A DNA stretch of 64,000 bases from Verrucomicrobiaceae bacterium UBA7681 (lineage in GTDB: Bacteria; Verrucomicrobiota; Verrucomicrobiia; Verrucomicrobiales; Verrucomicrobiaceae), in assembly GCA_002482965.1 (NCBI GenBank), contig DLGZ01000065.1:39882-103881 (forward strand). The letters run 5' to 3'. Every line of letters begins with the position of its first letter. Within the stretch, counting starts at the first letter, position 1. Under the pieces are notes generated by a model. That model ran no database searches. It was not told where the DNA came from and was given only the letters and a program-made list of their open reading frames with translations. Shown one piece after another: positions 43,178 to 51,917 of this stretch. Both the position numbers and the translations under genes were made by a program.

Positions 43178-45124
43178 TTAAATCTCCACCTGCTGCCCCA
43201 GCTCGATCACCCGACCCACGGGAATCTGGAAGTAAGTGGCGGGCTGCTGCGCCAGCTTGCTGGCGAAAGCGAAGATGTGCTCGCGCCATCTCACCATGCC
43301 CGGCCTCGGGCTTGGAACGATGATTTCGCGCCCCAGGAAGAAGGTCGCCTTCTCCGCCGAGACTTCCAGATCTTGATTGGAGCATTGACGCAGCAGGCGT
43401 GGCACATCCGGCTTCTGCATGAAACCGAAACGCCCCGTCACGCGCCAGAAACCTTCAGCAATTTTTTCGACTTCCACTCGGCGGCTCGGCGGCACCCAGG
43501 GCTCGTCCTCGGTGATCAAGGTCATGAAAATGACGCGCTCATGGATGGCACGGTAATGCTTCAAACTATGCAGCAGGGCGATGGGGGCACGTCCGCTGGT
43601 GCTCGACATGAAAATGGCGGTGCCAGGCACGCTGACGGGAGGGTTGCGCTTCAGGCTGTCGCACAGCATTTCCTGACTGAGCGAACTTTTCTCCATCGAA
43701 GCACGCACCAGACGGCGGCCCGTGGCCCAGGTCGTCATGAGCGTGAAGATGATCACACCGACCACGAGCGGGAACCAGCCGCCGTCGAAGAATTTCACCA
43801 GATTGGCGCTGAGGAAGGCGATCTCAATCACGGCGAACATCAGACAGAGCGGCAATGTTTTGAGCAGTGACCACCGCCACAGATGACGTGCGGCAAAATA
43901 AAACAGGAAGGTGGTGATGAGCATGGTCATCGTCACGGCCACGCCGTAGGCAGCGGCGAGATTTGTCGAATTGCGGAAGGCCAGCACCAAGGACAGGCAG
44001 GCCAGCATGAGCAGCCAGTTCACCAGCGGAATGTAGATCTGACCGCGGGCATGTTCTGATGTATGGCGGATGCTGAGGCGAGGCAGGTAACCCAGCTGCA
44101 CAGCGCTGAGCGTGAGCGAGTAGGTCCCGGTGATGAGCGCCTGCGAGGCGATCACCGTGGCAGCCGTGGCGAGCAGCACGAGCGGCAGCGTGGCCCATGA
44201 GGGAGCCATTTGGAAGAAAGGTGCATGTGCCAGATCCGGCTGCTGCATGAGCATCGCCCCCTGGCCGAGGTAATTCAGTGCCAGCGCTGGCAGCACGAGC
44301 GAGAACCAGCCACGGCGAATAGGCCCCGCACCAAAGTGCCCCATGTCAGCATACAGCGCCTCACCGCCTGTGACGGCCAGAAACACACTGCCGAGAATCA
44401 CAAACGACTTGTGGCCGCCGGTGGTCAAAAAATGCCACCCATGCCATGGGTTGAACGCCGCGAGGATTTCCGGGCCCTTAATCAGGTGCGACACACCGAG
44501 TGCTGCGAGTGACACGAACCACAAGCCGGTGATCGGACCAAAAAAGCGCCCCATGCGTGCCGTGCCAAGGAACTGCACCGAAAACAGCGCGATGAGTATC
44601 ACCATGGTGATGCCCATGATGAGCCACTCCCGCTGATTCTGCCATAGCAATGCCGCCGCCACATCTGCGGGCGGGCTGCCGAGCAACCCACCATCCTTTA
44701 GACCTTCGATGGCGCTGAGCACTGAAATGGCAGGAGTGATGATGCCATCTCCAAACAGCAACGCTGCACCAAACAGACCGAGCAGCACGATCACCGCACG
44801 CCGCTTCAATGTCTCCGACATGCCATGCGAGGCCAGCGCCATGAGCGAGAGCACTCCACCCTCGCCCTTGTTGTCCGCACGCAGCACGAAAACGAGGTAC
44901 TTCACACAAACGAGCACGATCAGCGCCCAGAGCACCAGCGAAACGACGCCCAAGAGATTTGCATGCGTCGCGGCCACATGATGCGGGCTGTGCGGGCTGA
45001 AGCACTCCTTGAGTGTGTAGATCGGGCTGGTGCCGATGTCGCCGAACACCACCCCCAGGGCGGCGATGACGAGAGTGGTGGTAGAGAGCTTGTGGAGGCC
45101 GGGCTTGTCTGTCGTGTCGTTCAT
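43178..45124 (-). CDS. kup: Low-affinity potassium transporter Kup
   Basis: Kup imports potassium with protons. The 648-residue protein has 12 predicted membrane helices in the first two thirds, with GVVFGDIGTSPIYTLKE, then LLFGDGIITPAISVLSAIEG and GGEALYADMGHFG, all family signatures. The cytoplasmic C-terminal domain ends PVGRVIELGQQVEI. It lies just upstream of the kdp operon on the same strand and carries the shared box 59 nt before its ATG. Confidence 0.96.
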   Translation of the reverse strand: MNDTTDKPGLHKLSTTTLVIAALGVVFGDIGTSPIYTLKECFSPHSPHHVAATHANLLGVVSLVLWALIVLVCVKYLVFVLRADNKGEGGVLSLMALASHGMSETLKRRAVIVLLGLFGAALLFGDGIITPAISVLSAIEGLKDGGLLGSPPADVAAALLWQNQREWLIMGITMVILIALFSVQFLGTARMGRFFGPITGLWFVSLAALGVSHLIKGPEILAAFNPWHGWHFLTTGGHKSFVILGSVFLAVTGGEALYADMGHFGAGPIRRGWFSLVLPALALNYLGQGAMLMQQPDLAHAPFFQMAPSWATLPLVLLATAATVIASQALITGTYSLTLSAVQLGYLPRLSIRHTSEHARGQIYIPLVNWLLMLACLSLVLAFRNSTNLAAAYGVAVTMTMLITTFLFYFAARHLWRWSLLKTLPLCLMFAVIEIAFLSANLVKFFDGGWFPLVVGVIIFTLMTTWATGRRLVRASMEKSSLSQEMLCDSLKRNPPVSVPGTAIFMSSTSGRAPIALLHSLKHYRAIHERVIFMTLITEDEPWVPPSRRVEVEKIAEGFWRVTGRFGFMQKPDVPRLLRQCSNQDLEVSAEKATFFLGREIIVPSPRPGMVRWREHIFAFASKLAQQPATYFQIPVGRVIELGQQVEI

Positions 45125-45182
45125 GACGGCGGGAGGATCATCAGAAACGTTCCGGCCTCCAGTGAACGCCCTTGATGGGTGA

Positions 45183-45198
45183 GTTAAGAATGTGTGAA
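45183..45198 (-). promoter_or_regulatory. Potassium-regulon box upstream of kup
   Basis: The minus strand reads TTCACACATTCTTAAC, matching the box at 34072-34087 at 14 of 16 bases. It is 59 nt upstream of the kup ATG. Its presence before kup, kdp and the second kinase/regulator pair suggests one shared regulator, most likely a KdpE-type protein. Confidence 0.5.
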
Positions 45199-45226
45199 GA
45201 TGCTGACGCCACCCGTAAAAGCCGGC

Positions 45227-45556
45227 TCAATCCAAGAAAGAGCAGATGTATTCGCAGATGCCGGAGCTGACGCTGATGTCGAAGCCGCTGTTGGCAGGCA
45301 CATCGAAGTACTGGCCGCCCGTGTAGGTTGTCTTGGCATCGCCTCCATCGAGCTTCACAACGCAGTCACCGGCAACGATTTCCATGCGCTCCGCTTTGGC
45401 GGTGCCAAAATGGAAATCACCGGGATAGATGAGGCCCAGGGTTTTCTTGCTGCCATCAGGAAACAAAACGCTGTGGCTGACGACTTTGCCGTCAAAATAG
45501 ATGTTCGCTTTGGTGACGGCGGTGACTCCGGAAAATTCGGCGGGGATGGCTGACAT
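45227..45556 (-). CDS. ppnP: Pyrimidine/purine nucleoside phosphorylase PpnP (DUF1255)
   Basis: PpnP is a small cupin-fold phosphorylase that splits nucleosides with phosphate. The 109 residues from 45556 include KANIYFDGKVVSHSVLFPDG, then LGLIYPGDFHFGTAKAERMEI and YFDVPANSGFDI, which match the family (E. coli 94 aa). The N-terminal reading beyond 45556 is not conserved in character. It lies between kup and an intergenic remnant. Confidence 0.9.
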   Translation of the reverse strand: MSAIPAEFSGVTAVTKANIYFDGKVVSHSVLFPDGSKKTLGLIYPGDFHFGTAKAERMEIVAGDCVVKLDGGDAKTTYTGGQYFDVPANSGFDISVSSGICEYICSFLD

Positions 45557-45622
45557 AAGGCGCGAGAAATAGGCGATCTTTTTGCACGCGGCAAGCACCG
45601 ACCTGCGTCTTGACTCAACGGA

Positions 45623-45757
45623 TTACTTCACCGGCACTCCCTGCAGCAGGCCAAGGGTGGCCCACGCACAGCCCCAGTAGGTGTAAATTCCGGTGGATCT
45701 ACTGTGGTGTTGTTTCAACAGCGGCCAGCTGCTCCCGCTTGGAAAAGCGTGATACAA
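45623..45757 (-). pseudogene. Possible gene remnant in the ppnP-SMUG1 gap
   Basis: An open reading frame without ATG, possibly starting at TTG (45757) and open back to about 45796, ends with GIYTYWGCAWATLGLLQG and then VPVK. The aromatic-rich, coding-like tail suggests the C-terminus of a decayed gene, but I do not recognise the family. It could also be chance. The rest of the 218-nt gap (45557-45773) holds nothing else recognisable. Confidence 0.25.
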
Positions 45758-45773
45758 CCAAAAAACTTTCCGT

Positions 45774-46502
45774 CTATTCCTCCCACACGCCCAGCTTCAC
45801 GAGCTGATTCGTGGCCGCACCGGCCCAGTCACGATTCGCGGCGGGGCTGGCTGGGCTGGGGTGCAGCACGCGGCCGGTTTTGAAGATGCCGTTCATGGCT
45901 TCTTTGGCACGCAGAGCCCGCGCTTCAGCGAAGGCCCCGACACCGATCACCCACTCGGGCTGCAGGTCGGCGATGACGGCTTGCAGATGCAGATCGCAGG
46001 CGGCTTCCATAGCGGCGGTTTCGGCGGCGGGAAGTTTGTCGGGCGTGTGGTTGCGACCGCTGGCCTCGATGAACACCAGCGGGCAGTAGTTGGCGACGAA
46101 GTGGTCTTTGAAAAAAGCCTCCGCCTTGCCGAACCTCTGGGCAAACAGACCCCACAGGCGTCTGCCGCTGACTTCGGAATTCGGGCAGTCGAAGCCGACG
46201 ACGCGACGCTTCGGGTGCTCGCGTTCCGGCTTGCCCACGGGCTCCTGGATGCCCATCCAGTCACGCACCGCAGCGATTTCACCGAAGGGAACTCCGGTCT
46301 GCGTCATGCCAAAAGGTCCGGGATTCATCCCCACCATGACGACACGTTTTCTGCTGCTGCCAAAGCGGCGCAGGTAGGCCTCATGTGGCGCCCAGGCGTA
46401 GTCGAGCGGCTGATAGACATATTCGACCGGGGCGGCAAAACGCAGCGGGAGCAGGGCTTCGCGCAGGGTCTGGGCGGCGGAAATGAGAGCGTTGGCAGGC
46501 AT
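45774..46502 (-). CDS. SMUG1-type uracil-DNA glycosylase
   Basis: This enzyme removes uracil and some oxidised pyrimidines from DNA. The 242-residue protein has the SMUG1 motif VGMNPGPFGMTQTGVPFGE with the catalytic Asn, and the C-terminal VLHPSPASPAANRDW with the catalytic His. The start at 46502 (MPANALISAAQ) is preferred over the upstream Met at 46565, whose extension is not conserved in character. It is divergent from the S1C protease. Confidence 0.9.
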   Translation of the reverse strand: MPANALISAAQTLREALLPLRFAAPVEYVYQPLDYAWAPHEAYLRRFGSSRKRVVMVGMNPGPFGMTQTGVPFGEIAAVRDWMGIQEPVGKPEREHPKRRVVGFDCPNSEVSGRRLWGLFAQRFGKAEAFFKDHFVANYCPLVFIEASGRNHTPDKLPAAETAAMEAACDLHLQAVIADLQPEWVIGVGAFAEARALRAKEAMNGIFKTGRVLHPSPASPAANRDWAGAATNQLVKLGVWEE

Positions 46503-46592
46503 CGGCGCATGAGATGCGCGGACCTTCGTCGAGTCAAGATGTGCAAAAAGAACTCGTATCCTCAAACTCGTCCGCTAGAGTTTAAATCCGTG

Positions 46593-47564
46593 ATGCGAAA
46601 CAACCCGAGCTTCGGAATTCTGGTGGCGGCCTGCCTTGCAGGCTCATCATTGTCGGCGGAAAACGTCAAGATCGTGCTCAAAAACGGCGCAGAACTGCGC
46701 GGTGAAGTGCTCAAAGATCGCGAAGACGCCGTGGTGCTGGATCTCGGCCACACCGTACTCACCGTGCCGCGCTCGGAGATTTCCATCTTTGAAAAGACCG
46801 CCTCGTCAGCCGCCAAAACCGCCGCCGTGCAGGGTGAGGACATTTACTTTGTGGAGCCCACACGTGAAGCCATGACGGTGGAAAAGAACGTTCAGCGCGT
46901 GGCGGAGTCCGTGGTGCAGATTCAAACAGCCTCCGGCCTCGGCTCGGGGTTTATCATCAACAAGCTCGGCTACGTCATCACCAACCAGCACGTCATCGCA
47001 GGTGAGCGTGAGATCACCGTGGTGGTGTATCGCAAAAAGCCTGACGGCCTGGAGAAACAGCAGTTCACGAAGGTGAAAATCATCGCCATGAACGGCTTCC
47101 TCGACCTCGCCATCCTGCAGATCGACGATGCTGGCGTGGAGAAGCTGCCCTTCGTCCCGATGGGTGATTCCGATGCACTCACCCAGGGGCAGGACGTCTT
47201 TGCCATCGGCAGTCCGCTGGGGCTGGAGCGCTCCGTTTCCAAAGGCATCGTCAGCATCCGTGCGCGTGAGAGTGGCGGCCGCTGGTACATTCAAAGCACG
47301 ACGCAGATCAACCCCGGCAACTCCGGCGGGCCGCTCTTCAATGCACGCGGCGAGGTCGTGGGTGTGAACAACATGAAGGCCGCAGGTGTCGGCGTCGAAG
47401 GCCTCGGCTTTTCGATTCCCGCCAACGTGCTGAAGCTCTTCCTGAAAAATCGTGAGGCCTTCGCTTTCGATCCGCGCAACCCCAACAGCGGCTTCCGTTA
47501 TCTCCCACCGCCGGCCCCACCCCTGGAAAAAATTAAGCCCGAATCTGTAACCACAGGCGGCTGA
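46593..47564 (+). CDS. Exported trypsin-like (S1C) serine protease without PDZ
   Basis: This 323-residue protein has a signal peptide (MRNNPSFGILVAACLAGSSLSA), then a short KIVLKNGAELRGEVL region that resembles an Sm-like or polymer-binding segment, then an S1C protease domain. The triad is His in TNQHVIAG, Asp in FLDLAILQ and Ser in NPGNSGGPLF. No PDZ domain follows, unlike DegP. The ATG at 46593 is chosen because the longer upstream frame overlaps the SMUG1 gene. Confidence 0.87.
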   Translation: MRNNPSFGILVAACLAGSSLSAENVKIVLKNGAELRGEVLKDREDAVVLDLGHTVLTVPRSEISIFEKTASSAAKTAAVQGEDIYFVEPTREAMTVEKNVQRVAESVVQIQTASGLGSGFIINKLGYVITNQHVIAGEREITVVVYRKKPDGLEKQQFTKVKIIAMNGFLDLAILQIDDAGVEKLPFVPMGDSDALTQGQDVFAIGSPLGLERSVSKGIVSIRARESGGRWYIQSTTQINPGNSGGPLFNARGEVVGVNNMKAAGVGVEGLGFSIPANVLKLFLKNREAFAFDPRNPNSGFRYLPPPAPPLEKIKPESVTTGG

Positions 47565-47603
47565 TTTTTCAGTACCTGTTGCACACTTCTCACCCCACTT
47601 TCT

Positions 47604-49430
47604 ATGAAACGCGCCTCCATCCTTTTTTCGCTGCTGCTTGCCAGCATCCTCCCCGCCTCCGCCACTGACCGGCTGGAGCAATGGTACAATCTCATGCCGA
47701 AGGACACGGTCGGCGTCATCGCCATCAAGAACACCCCCGAACTCCTCGCCGATTGGGACAAGAGCAGCTACGCGAAGTTCATGCAGGATGACGAAGCCAA
47801 ACGCTGGATGTCACCCATGCGCAAAGACGGCGACGCCCCTTGGGACAAGTTTTTCAAGGACACTTACGGCAGCGGCATGTACGACACGCTCAAGGATTAT
47901 CCAGGCGCGCTGGTGAGCTATCTGGTGATCGGAGACATCACCCAGTTCGACAAAAATCCGCCGAACGTCTCGCTGTGTGAAATCGCCGGCAAGCAGAAGG
48001 AGATCGAAGCCCACAAGCTCGCCGAAGTGGAATCCAAGAAAAAGGAGAACGAGGACATCAAGCTCCGGACCGAGGACATCGGCGGCGTAAGCGTGCAGAT
48101 CGCAGCCCTGTCGGACGCTAAGGATGCGGCCTGGCTCATGGCCTGGGCGGTGGTCGGGGACGTGATGATCGAGGCGAACACCCACGCGCTCATGGAATAC
48201 ATGATCGGTGCGCTGAAGAACAACGCCGGTGATCCTCCCGGCGCCGCACGCGAGCACCTCTCCCGCATCGGCCAGGTGACCAACGGCGGCGGCGACATGC
48301 TGCTTTACTTCAACGGCGTGAAGCTGCTCGACCTAGGCGAGCAGGCGCTCACCGCCGCAGAGGCCAAAAAGAAAGCGGACGGCAAAGCCGCCGCCGGATT
48401 CGACATCAAGCCAAAGATGATCATGGACATGCTCGGCGCGCAGGAACTGCAGGCATTCGCCCTCACCGCAGAATTGACGGACACTCAGTCACGCATGGAT
48501 CTGACGATCCTGCACCCCCTGAAGCCCACCGGCCTGCTCTCCCTGATGCGCGGCACCGGCAACGAAGTAACTCTGCCAGCCTTCATCCCAGCCGGCATCC
48601 TGACCGCCAGCGTTTCACGCATGGACTTCGGCACGGTGTATGACGCGCTGCTCGGCATGATTGGCAAACTTGGCCCCATGGCCATGATGATCACGATGCA
48701 GATTCCCCAGCTCGAAGGCCAGCTGGGATTCAAGATCCGTGACGATCTTTTCGGCAGTCTGGCCGATGAAATCATTCAAGTACAGGACGGTAATGGCACC
48801 AAGGAAAGCCAGCTCATGGGCTTCAAGATCAAGGATGCCGACAAACTCGGCGGCGCGCTCGAAGGCATCAAACGTTACGCCGGCGCCGGGTTCGGTGCGT
48901 TTGAGGAGAGTGATTACCTCGGCTTCAACATCAACACGCTCAAGACCACGCAGACGGCCAATGCCGCCACCGAAGTCGCCTACTGCAACACCGGCAAGTA
49001 TCTGCTCATTTCCGTTGGCAGTCAGGACACGCTGAAAAAAGTACTGGGTCGCATGAAGGACCCCTCCGGCCCCAGCATCTGGGACAATCCGCATGTGCAG
49101 AACCTCCTCTCGCTCGTTCCCAAAAACTACAGCGGCGTCGGTGTCACGGATGCAGGCCGCCTGATGAACACCTTCGCCACCGCTGCCGCCACGCTCGAAA
49201 GCAAAACCGGCGCTAAAGCCAAGGCAGCCGCGAAAAAGAAAGGCCCCGGCAAGAAGTCACCGTCAGCGGATGAAGCGGGCACCGCCACTGTAAGCGGCTG
49301 GTTTGATCTCAACGCACGTCCATCCAATGAAACCTTTGAGCGCTACTTTGGCAGCCTGCTCAGCGCCAGCTACTCGCACCCGGACGCCATTCAGATTCAC
49401 TACCTGACCACGCCCGTCGAGGCCAAGTAA
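47604..49430 (+). CDS. Exported protein of unknown function, DUF3352-like
   Basis: This 608-residue exported protein has a signal peptide (MKRASILFSLLLASILPASA). It is rich in Ala, Lys and Asp with an internal charged coiled-coil-like part (KLAEVESKKKENEDIKL). YNLMPKDTVGVIAIKNTPEL near the start resembles the DUF3352 type of surface protein, but I am not sure. The 3' portion has a Lys/Ala-rich tract (AKAKAAAKKKGPGKK). It follows the protease gene by 39 nt and precedes a FG-GAP gene, likely one operon. Confidence 0.7.
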   Translation: MKRASILFSLLLASILPASATDRLEQWYNLMPKDTVGVIAIKNTPELLADWDKSSYAKFMQDDEAKRWMSPMRKDGDAPWDKFFKDTYGSGMYDTLKDYPGALVSYLVIGDITQFDKNPPNVSLCEIAGKQKEIEAHKLAEVESKKKENEDIKLRTEDIGGVSVQIAALSDAKDAAWLMAWAVVGDVMIEANTHALMEYMIGALKNNAGDPPGAAREHLSRIGQVTNGGGDMLLYFNGVKLLDLGEQALTAAEAKKKADGKAAAGFDIKPKMIMDMLGAQELQAFALTAELTDTQSRMDLTILHPLKPTGLLSLMRGTGNEVTLPAFIPAGILTASVSRMDFGTVYDALLGMIGKLGPMAMMITMQIPQLEGQLGFKIRDDLFGSLADEIIQVQDGNGTKESQLMGFKIKDADKLGGALEGIKRYAGAGFGAFEESDYLGFNINTLKTTQTANAATEVAYCNTGKYLLISVGSQDTLKKVLGRMKDPSGPSIWDNPHVQNLLSLVPKNYSGVGVTDAGRLMNTFATAAATLESKTGAKAKAAAKKKGPGKKSPSADEAGTATVSGWFDLNARPSNETFERYFGSLLSASYSHPDAIQIHYLTTPVEAK

Positions 49431-49450
49431 GTCCCCACCCCATCGCCGCC

Positions 49451-51706
49451 ATGCGCCTCGCTTTCCTGCCGTTGCTCCTTGCGACCAGCGTTCTTGCTGA
49501 CAAGCCCGCACTGTATTTCGACGGCCCGGAGATCGTGAAACTCGACTGGAACACCTCCAGCCCGCGTGCCGCTGACTTCAATGGCGATGGCCTGACCGAT
49601 CTCGCCATCATCAATGCTTCCCGTGCACGCATCGAGTTTCTCCTGCAGCGCAAGGACGGCGTGCAGTCCGGCTCTCCGGAAAAATCCGCCCGCGAGGATC
49701 GCTGGAACCCCATCCTCGAAGTTTCCCGTTTCGACAAGCAGCCGCTCGTCATCGGCCATGCCGCGCTTTCCCTGGTCGTGGGTGACTGGAATGGTGACAA
49801 GAAGGCGGACATCGCCTTCATCACCGATGAGGACAAACTCGTGCTGCGCATGCAGGATGACAAAGGTGCCTGGGCCTCCAGGCGCGAGTTCACCCTCGAC
49901 TCCACCGCAGACGATACCGAAGTGCTCGTCGCTCGCGATTTGAACGGCGATGGCCGCGATGACATCGCCCTGCTCACCAGTACGCGTTTGATGGTCCTGC
50001 TGCAAACCAAGCCCGGCGAGTGGGCGGAGCCGCAGAACTACGCACTCGGTGAAGGCGGCTGCGCCGGACTGAGCAGCGCCGATCTCAATGACGACGGACG
50101 CGCTGACCTTTTTTACACCGCCCCGGATGGTGATGCGCTGCTCGTCCGCCTGCAGCATGAGGGCACCAGCTTTGGCGAGGAGTGGCGGCTCGAAATCCCA
50201 GCCTCACGCCACTGGCTGCATCCCATCCGCCTAGGTGGCAAGAAAACCGGCGTTGCCTGGATCCAGGATGAAACCAACCGGGTGGAAGTCGCCAAACTCA
50301 CTCAAGGCGCTGCCGAACCCGATGCCGACCGCGCCGCCACCATCCGCTACGCCATGCCGCCCGCGGAATCAAAAAGCGGTGCCGTGGCTTATGGAGACCT
50401 CACCGGAGACGGGCATGCCGACGTCATCATGTCGGAACCCAAAGCCGCACGTGCCTGGTTGTTTCAAGGCAGCGCCAGCGGCACCTTCACCGAAGGGCGT
50501 GAGTTCCCCATCCTGAGCGGGGTTGAGTCACTGGCGATCGCCGATGTGGATGGCGACAAGAAAGCCGAGCTCGTGCTGCTCAGCCCCGGCGAGCAGTCCA
50601 TCGGCGTCGCCCACTGGCAGGACAATCGTCTGCTCTATCCCGAGATCATTTATCAGGCCAAAGAAGGCGAAACTCTGCTCACCCTGACCACCGATTCAGC
50701 CGTTCTCTGCGTTACCGAGATCAAATCCAAGCCCCAGCTCGTCACGCTGCGCAAGACAGCCAACGCCAAAGGCTTCACCGCCACCACTCAGGAACTGACG
50801 GTCAAAACCGGCCGCATCAACGGTATCCGCGTTGTCGATGCGAATCAGGATGGCCGTGGCGATCTCGCCTTGTTTTCCAATCTCGGCCCATTGCAACTGC
50901 TGCTGAGCACCACCGACGCCAAGACGCCGTACAAACGTGTCGAAGGCATCCCTGATTCCTTTGTCAGCAAGATCACTCCCGCCGCTCTCACCACAGGTGA
51001 TCTCGATGGCGACGGCAAAGAGGAGATCATCATCGCTCATCAGCAGCTTGCCCGCGCGTTCAAGGTCGATGCCGATGGCAAGGCGAACATCGTGGAGCAG
51101 TTCAACGCTCCTGATTCCGCAGCCGAACTGCACAGCGCCCTGGTCTCCCGCAAGAACGGCAAGGTCACCGTGCTGCTGATTGACGCGACGCACAGCAAAC
51201 TGTACGAACTCACCGCAGACGCCGACCGCGTCTATCGTGCGGACCACACTCATGCGCTGCCGGCCATGACTCCCGAGCAATGCGTGATCATGAATGCGGA
51301 GAAAAGCACCCGGCTCCTGCTGCTCGGCAAAAGCAGTTTTCAAATCGCACCTCTGGATGGCACCACGCTCAAGCTCGATACCGTGGCCAGCTTTGACAGC
51401 GAGCTGAAGGACACCGCACCCTCCGACCTCATCGCCGCCTCGTTCTCCGGTGAGGACGTCGATGACATCGCCCTGCTCGACACCGCCAAAAGCCGCGTAA
51501 TCGAAATCTTCCAGCCCGCCGCCGCGCAGAAATGGGAAAGTGCTCTGTACTTTCGCGTCTTCGAGACCGATCCGCATTTTCGTGGCAAAACCGGCCTTGA
51601 AAACGAACCCCACGACTACGCCGCGCTGGATCTCAATGGCGACGGTCGCCTGGATCTTTGTCTGCTGACGCACGACCGGGTGCTGCTCTACGTGCGGAAG
51701 AAGTAG
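49451..51706 (+). CDS. Exported FG-GAP/VCBS repeat protein
   Basis: This 751-residue protein has a signal peptide (MRLAFLPLLLATSVLAD) and repeated calcium-loop motifs such as DFNGDGLTDLAI, DLNGDGRDDIAL, DLNDDGRADLFY, DLTGDGHADVIM, DVDGDKKAELVL, DANQDGRGDLAL and DLDGDGKEEIII. These are typical of integrin-like beta-propeller FG-GAP repeats. It is probably secreted or on the cell surface and binds an unknown ligand. An inverted repeat follows its stop codon. Confidence 0.87.
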   Translation: MRLAFLPLLLATSVLADKPALYFDGPEIVKLDWNTSSPRAADFNGDGLTDLAIINASRARIEFLLQRKDGVQSGSPEKSAREDRWNPILEVSRFDKQPLVIGHAALSLVVGDWNGDKKADIAFITDEDKLVLRMQDDKGAWASRREFTLDSTADDTEVLVARDLNGDGRDDIALLTSTRLMVLLQTKPGEWAEPQNYALGEGGCAGLSSADLNDDGRADLFYTAPDGDALLVRLQHEGTSFGEEWRLEIPASRHWLHPIRLGGKKTGVAWIQDETNRVEVAKLTQGAAEPDADRAATIRYAMPPAESKSGAVAYGDLTGDGHADVIMSEPKAARAWLFQGSASGTFTEGREFPILSGVESLAIADVDGDKKAELVLLSPGEQSIGVAHWQDNRLLYPEIIYQAKEGETLLTLTTDSAVLCVTEIKSKPQLVTLRKTANAKGFTATTQELTVKTGRINGIRVVDANQDGRGDLALFSNLGPLQLLLSTTDAKTPYKRVEGIPDSFVSKITPAALTTGDLDGDGKEEIIIAHQQLARAFKVDADGKANIVEQFNAPDSAAELHSALVSRKNGKVTVLLIDATHSKLYELTADADRVYRADHTHALPAMTPEQCVIMNAEKSTRLLLLGKSSFQIAPLDGTTLKLDTVASFDSELKDTAPSDLIAASFSGEDVDDIALLDTAKSRVIEIFQPAAAQKWESALYFRVFETDPHFRGKTGLENEPHDYAALDLNGDGRLDLCLLTHDRVLLYVRKK

Positions 51707-51708
51707 AG

Positions 51709-51880
51709 GTACGACAGGCACTCCTGTCTGTCGATCAGCGCGCACTCTGCCATTTTCTTTCGCAATCCTGCCAACCACCTCGCCAAGCCTGACCTGCATG
51801 GCTGTTCGCCGGTTTGCGACTGGAGGTTAGTCCACGTGCTGGCGGTGCCGCTGGCCGACAGGCAGGAGTGCCTGTCGTAC
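51709..51880. repeat. Paired inverted repeat between the FG-GAP gene and pyrC
   Basis: A 25-bp arm at 51709-51733 recurs inverted at 51856-51880 with one mismatch, 122 bp apart. Each arm is itself able to fold: GACAG/CTGTC on the left and GACAGGCA/TGCCTGTC on the right. The structure resembles a REP-pair or small MITE. The window contains no further copy that I noticed. The 122 bp between the arms and the 37 bp before pyrC show no gene. Confidence 0.7.
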
Positions 51881-51917
51881 TTGCACAGGCTGAAATCATG
51901 CCTGACATCATGGCTGC

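Noticed and set aside
45861..46592. N-terminal extension of the S1C protease
   Set aside because: It runs antisense through the SMUG1-type gene; the signal peptide at 46593 marks the real start.
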